From Nostoc sp. LEGE 06077 (GTDB lineage: Bacteria; Cyanobacteriota; Cyanobacteriia; Cyanobacteriales; Nostocaceae), in contig NZ_JADEWI010000025.1 in the NCBI RefSeq assembly GCF_015207705.1, forward strand, positions 20,173 to 84,172: 64,000 nucleotides of DNA, in the 5' to 3' direction. The notes beneath the pieces are model-generated. The model was not told where the DNA came from and did no database searches. It saw only the letters and a list, made by a program, of their open reading frames with translations. Positions 56,893 to 64,000 of the stretch are shown here, in pieces. Position numbers and translations under genes: made by a program. Within the stretch, counting starts at the first letter, position 1. Each line of letters begins with the position of its first letter.

Positions 56893-59490
56893 ATGAGCTA
56901 CATACCAGAGCAAAGCAACCCTCAGGACATTGAATTTCAGGGGATTGGAGCGAAAATTGATATAAATTCCCATCCACCAGAAATAGCTCTGCATAACTCG
57001 ATTGAATATGCTCCTATGGGAATAGCTATATTTGATCGAGATATGCGCTATGTTGCTGTGAGTCGCAAATGGCTAGAAGACTATAACCTGACTAAAGACA
57101 TTATTGGACGCTCTCATTACGAGGTTTTTCGTGATATTCCCTCAGAATGGAAGCAGATTCACCAACAGTGTTTAGCAGGAGCGATCGCTCAACGTGATGA
57201 AGACCCCTATCCACGAGCAGATGGTTCTGTCGAATGGGTAAGCTGGTCACTCCGTCCTTGGCATCTGACAAACGGTGAAATCGGCGGAATTACGATGTTT
57301 ACTCAAAACATCACTCAGCGCAAACAAACAGAAACCGCTTTAAAAGAAAGCAACATATTACTGCGCTCGATTTTAGAAAGCACACCAGACTTTATTGTTG
57401 TTAAAGATTGTAAGGGAGTATATTTTACCCTCAATTCTAGTTCTGCGAACTTTCTGGGCAAAACTGTTGAGGAAGTCATCGGAAAAGACGATACTGAAGT
57501 TTTTCCACCTGAAGTTGCATCTGTAATCATGGCAAAAGACCGCCAGATAATAGAAACAGGTGTTGGCGTAACTTACGAGGAAGAACTCTCTAATGGGAAA
57601 AGTCAAGGAACTTATTTGACTTCCAAGGCTCCTTGGCGGGATACGCATGGTAACATCTTGGGCATTATTGCGATCACGCGCAATATTAGCGATCGCAAAC
57701 AAGCAGAACTTGCACTAAAACTCAGCGAAGAAAGATTCCGCAAGCTCATTGAAGCCACTGCCCAAATCATCTGGTATAGCCAAGCAGAGGGTGAATTTGT
57801 CACTCACCAACCCCAATGGAGTGAGTTTACTGGACAATCTTTTGAGGAGTTAAAAGGCTGGGGATGGCTGAATGCTATTCATCCTGAGGATCAAGAACAC
57901 ACTATCGAGATTTGGACAGATGCCCTGGCTAACCGGAAACTTTATGAATTGGAACATCGCCTGCGCCGCCACGATGGTGAGTATCGCTACATGAATGTCC
58001 GAGCAGTACCACTTTTGGACGCAGATAACAGTATCAGAGAGTGGATTGGAGTCCACACCGATATTCATGAGCGCAAACAAACCCAAATCGCTCTTGCTAA
58101 AGCTAAAGAAGCAGCAGAAGCCGCCAGTCATGCCAAAAGCGAATTTCTCGCTAACATGAGCCACGAGTTACGCACACCGCTGAATGGTATCCTCGGCTAT
58201 GCCCAAATTTTGCAACGTTCTAAAAATCTCCATGAAGACGAGCGATCGCGTATTGATGTCATTTATCAATGCGGTTCTCATTTGCTCACCTTAATTAACG
58301 ATATCCTCGATTTGTCGAAAATCGAAGCCCAAAAAGTGGAACTGATGACCAGCGATTTCCACTTTCCTGCGTTCCTCCAAGGTGTAGCGGAGATGTGTCG
58401 CATTCGAGCGGAACTAAAAGGCATTCCATTCCGTTATCAGATGGCTTCGGAACTACCCGTTGGTATCCGTGCTGATGAAAAGCGGCTGCGACAAGTATTA
58501 ATTAACCTCCTCAGTAATGCCATCAAATTTACCGATGCAGGTCAAGTCACCTTTACCATTAGCTATGCCTCAGAAGGCAAAATCCGCTTTGAAGTCCGCG
58601 ACAGTGGAATTGGTATCGCTCAAGACAAACTCCAAAGCATTTTTCAACCCTTTGAGCAAGCAGGTGACAGACAACGACAAATTGAAGGCACAGGATTAGG
58701 ATTGGCCATTAGCCAAAGAATTGTGGAATTAATGGACAGCACCATTCAAGTTCAAAGTGAGAGCGGTGTAGGCAGTATTTTCTGGTTTGATGTCTACCTG
58801 CCAGAAGCCCAAGAATGGGTGAAAACCTCTCAAGCTGACGACTATGGACAAATTATCGGTATCAAAGACCGTAAACCCAAGATTTTGGTTGCTGATGATA
58901 AATGGGAAAACCGCTCGGTAATTAACAACTTGCTCACTCCCATTGGCTTTGAAGTTGTGGAAGCTAATGATGGGGAAGAAGGTTGGCAAAAGATTTTAGA
59001 ATTTCAACCAGATCTCGTGCTTACTGACTTGCTGATGCCAGAACTGGATGGTTTTGAGTTAATCGGGCGCATTCGCCAGTCAGAAGCTTTTAAAAACATC
59101 ATCATTATTGTTTCTTCAGCCAGCGTGTTTGAAAGCGATCAACATCGCAGCATCGAAGCAGGCGGTAATGATTTTCTGCCTAAACCCGTACAGGCGATCG
59201 TGCTATTTCAAAAATTGCGACAACATCTGAATTTAGAATGGCTGTATGAAGAGCAGACAAATGAAAATCAGATATTTAAAGCGCATCCTGAACTAGTCTT
59301 ACCACCTCCAGCCGAATTAGAAATTCTGTATGAGTTAGTAATGAAAGGCAATTTTAGGGGAATCATAAAACAGGCAGCATTAATCTCACAAATAGATCAA
59401 AAATATGTTCCCTTTGCCAAACAGCTGCATCAACTGGCAAAAGGTTTTCAAGACCAAGAAATTCTGGCCTTAATTCACCCTCACAAGTAA
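56893..59490 (+). CDS. PAS-domain hybrid histidine kinase with receiver domain
   Basis: A soluble 865-residue kinase. PAS1 (about 30-145, with EYAPMGIAIFDRDMRYVAVSRKWLEDY), PAS2 (155-270), PAS3 (285-400, with GWGWLNAIHPEDQEHT and EWIGVHTDIHERKQ); HisKA with H424 in NMSHELRTPLNGILGYAQIL; HATPase_c with NLLSNAIKF, DSGIGI and GTGLGLAI; REC with D712 in LVLTDLLMPELDG; and a helical tail (about 785-865, PPPAELEILYELVMKGNFRGI) often seen after such kinases. Signal unknown. The next gene, a receiver-kinase fusion, begins five bases later, so a two-protein relay is likely. Confidence 0.92.
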   Translation: MSYIPEQSNPQDIEFQGIGAKIDINSHPPEIALHNSIEYAPMGIAIFDRDMRYVAVSRKWLEDYNLTKDIIGRSHYEVFRDIPSEWKQIHQQCLAGAIAQRDEDPYPRADGSVEWVSWSLRPWHLTNGEIGGITMFTQNITQRKQTETALKESNILLRSILESTPDFIVVKDCKGVYFTLNSSSANFLGKTVEEVIGKDDTEVFPPEVASVIMAKDRQIIETGVGVTYEEELSNGKSQGTYLTSKAPWRDTHGNILGIIAITRNISDRKQAELALKLSEERFRKLIEATAQIIWYSQAEGEFVTHQPQWSEFTGQSFEELKGWGWLNAIHPEDQEHTIEIWTDALANRKLYELEHRLRRHDGEYRYMNVRAVPLLDADNSIREWIGVHTDIHERKQTQIALAKAKEAAEAASHAKSEFLANMSHELRTPLNGILGYAQILQRSKNLHEDERSRIDVIYQCGSHLLTLINDILDLSKIEAQKVELMTSDFHFPAFLQGVAEMCRIRAELKGIPFRYQMASELPVGIRADEKRLRQVLINLLSNAIKFTDAGQVTFTISYASEGKIRFEVRDSGIGIAQDKLQSIFQPFEQAGDRQRQIEGTGLGLAISQRIVELMDSTIQVQSESGVGSIFWFDVYLPEAQEWVKTSQADDYGQIIGIKDRKPKILVADDKWENRSVINNLLTPIGFEVVEANDGEEGWQKILEFQPDLVLTDLLMPELDGFELIGRIRQSEAFKNIIIIVSSASVFESDQHRSIEAGGNDFLPKPVQAIVLFQKLRQHLNLEWLYEEQTNENQIFKAHPELVLPPPAELEILYELVMKGNFRGIIKQAALISQIDQKYVPFAKQLHQLAKGFQDQEILALIHPHK

Positions 59491-59495
59491 GCGTT

Positions 59496-60824
59496 ATGAG
59501 CCTTACAATCGAACAAATTACGACAGTTCTAATTGTTGATGATAATCCTGCTAATCTAGGTGTCTTGTCTGATACCTTGGATCAAGCAGGTCTGGAAGTG
59601 TGGGTAGCGAAATCAGGAAAAGTCGCACTAGAGCGGGTCAAATATGCGCTACCCAACTTAATTTTGTTAGATGTCATGATGCCAGAAATAGATGGATTTG
59701 AAACTTGTCGTTTATTAAAGGCAGATCCAAAAACTCAAGATATTCCCGTTATCTTTATGACGGCACTGTCAGATACCAGCAAGAAAATTGAAGGTTTCCA
59801 AGTAGGTGCTGTAGACTATATCACTAAACCTTTCCAACAAGAAGAAGTTTTATCACGGGTAAAATTGCACTTAAAACTGCATGATTTAGCCACAAGACTA
59901 GAGCATAAAAATGTCCTATTAGAGCAAAAAGTTACAGAAGTTAGCCAAGCTTATGAGTACCTTAAAAAAGTACAAATTCAGCTAATTCAAAGTGAAAAAC
60001 TGTCCAGCTTAGGACAGATGGTAGCTGGTATTGCTCATGAGATTAATAACCCTGTAAATTTCATTTATGGCAATCTCGTTCATGCAAATGAATATACTCA
60101 AGAAGTTCTACATCTTCTGCATTTGTATCAAGAAGAATATCCTCATCCTACACCTCGAATTCAAGCAGAATTAGAAGTAACAAACCTAGAATTTCTTGAG
60201 AGTGATTTATTGAAATTGCTCAATTCGATGAATTTTGGCGCACGCAGAATTCGTGAAATTGTCAAATCCATGCGGGTTTTCTCGCGTACAGACGATGCTA
60301 ACCGAACGGAGACTGATATTCATGAATGTCTGGATGGCACGCTCACAATTTTAAATTATCGTCTTAAACCAAAACCAGAGCATCCCGAAATCGAAATAGT
60401 AAAAAATTATGGTTTGTTACCACCAGTGGAATGCTATGCCGGACAAATCAACCAAGTTTTTATGAATATTCTATCTAATGCTATTGATGCCTTGGATGAT
60501 TACAATCAACAGCGTTCCTTTGAGGAAATTAAACAACAACCAAGCCGAATCGAAATTCGTACAAGTATGATTGGAGATGACTGGGTTACTATTCACATTG
60601 CTGATAACGGCCCAGGCATTTGTCAAGAAGTACAAGCAAAGTTGTTTGAACCTTTCTTTACAACTAAACCAGCGGGTAAAGGAACCGGATTAGGCTTATC
60701 TATCAGCCACCAAATTGTTGTAGAAAAGCACGGCGGTAATATTAACTGCCAATCTACCCCAGGAAACGGGACAGCATTCATTGTTAAAATTCCTATTCAG
60801 CAAAGAGTGTCTCAAGTTGCCTAA
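59496..60824 (+). CDS. Response regulator-histidine kinase fusion
   Basis: A 442-residue protein. N-terminal receiver with D59 in LILLDVMMPEIDG, T in FMTALSD and K in YITKPFQ; a coiled coil; HisKA with H181 in IAHEINNPVNF; HATPase_c with QVFMNILSNAIDAL, DNGPGI and GKGTGLGLSI. Its kinase half is closely similar to the GAF kinase at 8529 (both have LIQSEK(M/L)SSLGQ and EINNPVNFI.GNL). The receiver probably takes phosphate from the upstream hybrid kinase, then controls its own kinase domain, as in other cyanobacterial cascades. This last point is inference. Confidence 0.92.
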   Translation: MSLTIEQITTVLIVDDNPANLGVLSDTLDQAGLEVWVAKSGKVALERVKYALPNLILLDVMMPEIDGFETCRLLKADPKTQDIPVIFMTALSDTSKKIEGFQVGAVDYITKPFQQEEVLSRVKLHLKLHDLATRLEHKNVLLEQKVTEVSQAYEYLKKVQIQLIQSEKLSSLGQMVAGIAHEINNPVNFIYGNLVHANEYTQEVLHLLHLYQEEYPHPTPRIQAELEVTNLEFLESDLLKLLNSMNFGARRIREIVKSMRVFSRTDDANRTETDIHECLDGTLTILNYRLKPKPEHPEIEIVKNYGLLPPVECYAGQINQVFMNILSNAIDALDDYNQQRSFEEIKQQPSRIEIRTSMIGDDWVTIHIADNGPGICQEVQAKLFEPFFTTKPAGKGTGLGLSISHQIVVEKHGGNINCQSTPGNGTAFIVKIPIQQRVSQVA

Positions 60825-61413
60825 GTAACTACTGCGCTTTCATCACTCTAGCCAGATAAAAATAATTGTGTCTCCAATTTATTCAGAGTTGAATGTCATG
60901 TAACCCTATTCAGAAGTTAATTTCTTAAATTTTCGATTAGACATTTCAAGCTAAAACAGTCACTGTCTAATTGTGGCTATACTGCTCCCAATGGAACATT
61001 CGTAAAATCCTTGATTTATTTATGGATTGGGCGTAAGTAAGAAAGCTCATTAAGAAAAAAATGAGGTTACTTGTTCAACTGCCTAAGCTGTAAGACTTTC
61101 AGCAGCTAATACTGCATACCTTGATTGCGTGGTCGAAGTTAGCGATATCAAGGTATGCAGCCAATACTTCGCAATAGAGATGCACCACATTGCTTTCACA
61201 AGCATTGATTTATTTCGGTTCTGACAAGTATTAGTAAGAAATTAGAGGCAGGATTTGCTTACTTTTAGCGCATTGTAATTATCGCTTGACTTGGGGCGAT
61301 CGCTTCTAGTAATCACAATATCAACAAAGCTGTACATCATGATAGCTAGGTAAAGAGTGAAACCCAACACTGATATCTATGTTTGCTTGTGCTACGCTTC
61401 ACCCAAGTTACAT
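60825..61413. other. Spacer between kinase module and mtnP
   Basis: About 590 bp with no gene. The one strong structure is the hairpin at 61112-61160. A GCGATCGC octamer lies near 61297. Confidence 0.45.
61112..61160. repeat. Perfect 14-bp inverted repeat
   Basis: CTGCATACCTTGAT (61112-61125) pairs exactly with ATCAAGGTATGCAG (61147-61160) around a 21-base loop. No T-run follows on either strand, so it is not a classical terminator; a processed RNA hairpin, a protein-binding site or a transposon end are possible. Confidence 0.65.
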
Positions 61414-62286
61414 TTATAAATACTTTTGTAATAACAGCCGCAATTTTTCTTTTGTTGCCGTTGGTGCTTGATCTAATTGAGTTAAAATTGCATATTTCAA
61501 GGCGGAGTGTGCATCACTGGAAGGTAGATTTTCACTCAAACGACGGACTGTTTCTTGAATTACTTTTTGGGCGTTAACTGCATTGCGTTGTAAGTTACCA
61601 ATTACCATTTCGACGGTGACGCTATCATGATCTGGATGCCAACAATCGTAATCTGTAACTAGTGCCAAGGTAGCATAGGCAATTTCTGCTTCTCTGGCTA
61701 ATTTGGCTTCTGGTAAGTTTGTCATACCAATTACTGTTGCGTCCCAACTACGGTAAAGGTTGGATTCGGCTTTGGTGGAAAATGCTGGCCCTTCCATGCA
61801 GATATATGTGCCGCCACGATGTAGGTTGACATCTGGTAAATTGAGAGATGCGATCGCCTCTGCTAATACTCCAGCTAAATTTTGACAAATCGGTTCTCCA
61901 AAGGCAATATGCGCCACAATTCCTTCGCCAAAAAAGGTGGAAACCCGATTTTTAGTGCGATCTATAAACTGATCTGGTACTACCATATCTAATGGTTTCG
62001 CTTCGGCTTTCAAAGAACCAACCGCACTAGCCGAAATTAAATACTCTACACCTAGTTGCTTCATCGCATAGATGTTAGCGCGAAATGGTAATTCCGATGG
62101 TAGCAGGGTATGATTGCGCCCATGACGCGCTAAAAAAGCCACCTGTGTTCCTTCTAATATCCCCAAAATCACAGCATCTGAAGGTGAACCGAAGGGAGTT
62201 TGAATTTGCACTTCTTCTACATCCTTCAGTGCTGCCATTTTATATAGTCCACTACCACCAATAATGCCAATCTTAGGATTAACCAT
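61414..62286 (-). CDS. mtnP: S-methyl-5'-thioadenosine phosphorylase
   Basis: Splits methylthioadenosine, a by-product of polyamine synthesis, into adenine and methylthioribose-1-phosphate in methionine salvage. The 290-residue chain has [12 protein letters not shown] (residues 6-17, phosphate loop), [36 protein letters not shown] and [16 protein letters not shown], all characteristic of MTAP rather than of ordinary purine nucleoside phosphorylase. Length is normal. No other salvage gene neighbours it. Confidence 0.94.
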   Translation of the reverse strand: MVNPKIGIIGGSGLYKMAALKDVEEVQIQTPFGSPSDAVILGILEGTQVAFLARHGRNHTLLPSELPFRANIYAMKQLGVEYLISASAVGSLKAEAKPLDMVVPDQFIDRTKNRVSTFFGEGIVAHIAFGEPICQNLAGVLAEAIASLNLPDVNLHRGGTYICMEGPAFSTKAESNLYRSWDATVIGMTNLPEAKLAREAEIAYATLALVTDYDCWHPDHDSVTVEMVIGNLQRNAVNAQKVIQETVRRLSENLPSSDAHSALKYAILTQLDQAPTATKEKLRLLLQKYL

Positions 62287-62508
62287 AATGTTTCCAGATA
62301 TTCGTTGCTGATCTGCCTAGTTATTTTACACAGATGTAAGACTTATACCAATGTCTGGAAAAGTTGGCTCAAATCGGACGTATATATTCTATTTTGATCA
62401 AGTTCTCATAAAAGACAGCCATCACCTGATTCTGATGGATGTTGGTCGAATATTGCTTGGATGCGATCGCCTAAAGCTTATAAAAAAGAGAAAACTCAAA
62501 TCCTACAA

Positions 62509-63045
62509 TTAATCATTATCATCAGGCTCAAAGATATTGACTTTCTCTTGAGCTACTGTTTTGTCACTCTTCCCAAACTTAAATCCCATTGACTTATTAA
62601 TATGTTTCACGCCACTGAGGGTAATCAACGTCAATAGTCCACCTAATAATCCCATTTGCCATAAACCACAGCCAATAGCCGCACCTAACCCTGCTGCTGT
62701 CCATACGCAAGCAGCTGTAGTTAAATTTCGTACTTTAGGAGTAGCACTTTTTCTTGGTGAGTCTTGTAAAATCAATCCGGCTCCGAGAAATCCTACCCCA
62801 GTAGCAACACCTTGAATTGTCCGACTTAAAGCATTAGTTGCTGCATAGGGACTATCACCTTCAGCCTGTAAGGGAATCATCACGAACAAAGCGGCTCCCA
62901 TACTGACCAACATAAATGTTCTCATTCCGGCCGGTCTACCACCTTGCTGACGGTTAAACCCAATCATGCAACCTACTAGCAGCGCCATAATTAGTCTAAA
63001 TCCTATATGTGGCCAATCATCAGCATTAATAAACATCGGCCCCAT
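62509..63045 (-). CDS. MgtC/SapB family membrane protein
   Basis: A 178-residue inner-membrane protein with four to five helices. FRLIMALLVGCMIGFNRQQGGRPAGMRTFMLVSMGAALF is the family's signature (residues about 17-55), followed by RTIQGVATGVGFLGAGLI and NLTTAACVWTAAGLGAAIGCG. The start ATG has AAGGAG eight bases before it. It lacks the C-terminal soluble domain of Salmonella MgtC, as is normal for the SapB-like short form. MgtC inhibits F-ATPase and supports growth at low magnesium in pathogens; the role in cyanobacteria is unclear. Confidence 0.9.
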   Translation of the reverse strand: MGPMFINADDWPHIGFRLIMALLVGCMIGFNRQQGGRPAGMRTFMLVSMGAALFVMIPLQAEGDSPYAATNALSRTIQGVATGVGFLGAGLILQDSPRKSATPKVRNLTTAACVWTAAGLGAAIGCGLWQMGLLGGLLTLITLSGVKHINKSMGFKFGKSDKTVAQEKVNIFEPDDND

Positions 63046-63545
63046 TTTCTGATCTCCTTAATGTATAAAAATAAATTTAGTACCTATTACTCATAGCTAA
63101 TAGCTGAATTGCGATTTTAGTGATGATGTATAAAATAAAATCCGGTAAAACTATTGGCTTTATGTAATTTAAAGTTAGTTTAACAAAAAATATAAGAATT
63201 AGTAAATTAATATACTTGAAGCAGAATTCACAAGTCAGAATTAATCACAAGAAAATATTTTTGATCCTCTCGTTATGAGATCAATAGCCCACAGCCTTTC
63301 AAACTTTGCTCTGGAGCAACACAAACAAAGTTGGCTTTTGCGGAGTATCGTCAGTAACAACCCGCATTGGAGGGTTGAGGGTGTATCGCTGGAATTTTTA
63401 TGTGTTTCTATGCTCCCAATCAAAAACTGATGATGCACTGACTAAAAAAACCTCTTGCTTCCGTGAGTTTGATGTGTGATACTCTTTATGAAAGCAAAAT
63501 ACGGTAAGTCGATAAAGTTACCGTCTTTAATAAGGATTAAGACTC
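63046..63545. other. Spacer upstream of the ssuD relic
   Basis: About 500 bp with no gene. It contains a palindrome, ACGGTAA-N10-TTACCGT (63501-63524), 21 bp before the relic's start codon; elsewhere no repeat or hairpin stands out. Confidence 0.45.
63501..63524. promoter_or_regulatory. Candidate operator before the ssuD relic
   Basis: Two perfect 7-bp arms, ACGGTAA and TTACCGT, ten bases apart, immediately upstream of AAGGA and the ATG. Symmetry and position suggest a dimeric regulator site, perhaps for sulfur control. Arms are not found before ssuA at 21112, where a different palindrome exists. Confidence 0.4.
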
Positions 63546-63812
63546 ATGCAGCTACTATGGTTCATCCCTACCCACGGCGATGGGCGGTACTTGGGAACAG
63601 CAACAGGCGGGAGATCTGTTAGCTTTCAGTACTTTCGACAAATTGCACAAGCAGTGGATGACCTGGGTTACACAGGGGCATTGTTACCCACCGGTAGGTC
63701 ATGCGAAGATGCCTGGGTTGTGGCATCAACTCTAGTATCTTTAACTCAACGGATGCGCTTTTTAGTAGCGATTCGTCCTGGGTTAACCCTCTTCTGTCAC
63801 TTTCCGAAATAA
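63546..63812 (+). pseudogene. Truncated ssuD paralogue
   Basis: The first 80 residues ([17 protein letters not shown], then [22 protein letters not shown] and [11 protein letters not shown]) match SsuD closely, including the gene at 18925. After RPG (about 63782), where SsuD continues I(M/I)SPxL, the frame reads LTLFCHFPK and stops. About 300 residues are missing, so the protein cannot be active. The break suggests insertion or deletion at about 63785; the DNA to the right is A/T-rich and unrelated. Confidence 0.85.
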
Positions 63813-64000
63813 GCAAGTAGTAAATAAATGAAATTATCCAGAAGAGAAAAAAGGTTTAAATTGGTTCATTGTAAAAATTAGGTGATTAAATCCAAGCAAT
63901 AAATCGGAATTGGGAAAAACATTTAGCCAGGGATAAATCAACCAAAATAATAAAAGAGGTTGAACAATTAAACGAAGATTATTTAAAGTATTCTTCCATC
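63813..64000. other. Unidentified DNA at the window edge after the ssuD break
   Basis: From 63890 to the last base one plus-strand frame stays open (AINRNWEKHLARDKSTKIIK, then EVEQLNEDYLKYSS) without a start codon in view. It could be the start of an insertion sequence or another gene. I do not recognise it. Confidence 0.3.

Noticed and set aside
1..64000. tRNA genes, rRNA genes, intact insertion sequences or prophage
   Set aside because: I looked for TPsiC-loop phrases, conserved rRNA text and transposase or phage motifs and found none that I could support; the right edge may touch an insertion sequence but shows too little.

Overview
The window looks like chromosome from a filamentous, heterocyst-forming cyanobacterium of the Nostoc/Anabaena group. 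Three things point there: the palindromic octamer GCGATCGC recurs throughout; arrays of 7-bp tandem repeats lie between and even inside genes; and the gene content is cyanobacterial, including a CRR6-type NDH-1 assembly factor, DUF760 and DUF928 proteins, a Psb32-like TPM protein and a fraC-fraD-fraE filament-integrity operon. I found no rRNA, tRNA, CRISPR array or intact transposase.

Layout. 0-8 kb: end of a phosphohexomutase gene, rdgB, crr6, an Rpn-type nuclease, a family 9 glycosyltransferase, ispD, scpB, DUF928 and DUF760 proteins, and an HtrA protease. 8-15 kb: a two-component cluster (GAF histidine kinase, multi-PAS hybrid kinase, single-domain response regulator). 14.8-18 kb: accessory DNA with a DUF433 relic, a 201-bp MITE-like element, a 21-bp minisatellite, and a STAND (NB-ARC/TPR) gene divided by one in-frame TGA. 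18-30 kb: a pilin-like gene, ssuA-ssuD, a dienelactone hydrolase, a VOC protein, an oxidoreductase, a FecCD/FecE pair separated by repeat-rich DNA, small stress or membrane genes, and an orphan ABC ATPase.

30-39 kb: a peptidoglycan-binding protein, dapB, a cobH-like gene, a Psb32-like gene, an M3 oligopeptidase and a secreted dienelactone hydrolase. 39.3-43.8 kb: the NAD operon pncB-nadD-nrtR-nadE, with a 21-bp palindrome inside its promoter that fits an NrtR operator. 44-51 kb: a toxin-antitoxin pair, a Uma2 protein, a ferredoxin, a DUF3326 protein, a CPBP protease, purN, an orphan sugar permease and a pentapeptide-repeat protein. 51-56.6 kb: a membrane ferredoxin-reductase fusion, fraCDE, a tandem-domain cobalamin adenosyltransferase, a candidate 38-residue membrane protein and a purT relic. 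56.9-60.8 kb: a second two-component module. 61.4-64 kb: mtnP, mgtC/sapB and a truncated ssuD relic at the edge.

The most rewarding items are the self-contained NAD regulon with its operator, the split STAND gene, heptamer arrays read in frame within nadE and a histidine kinase, and two MITE copies that each carry a different inserted palindrome at a different place. Several relics (ssuD, purT, DUF433, GAF) suggest gene turnover by fragmentation.
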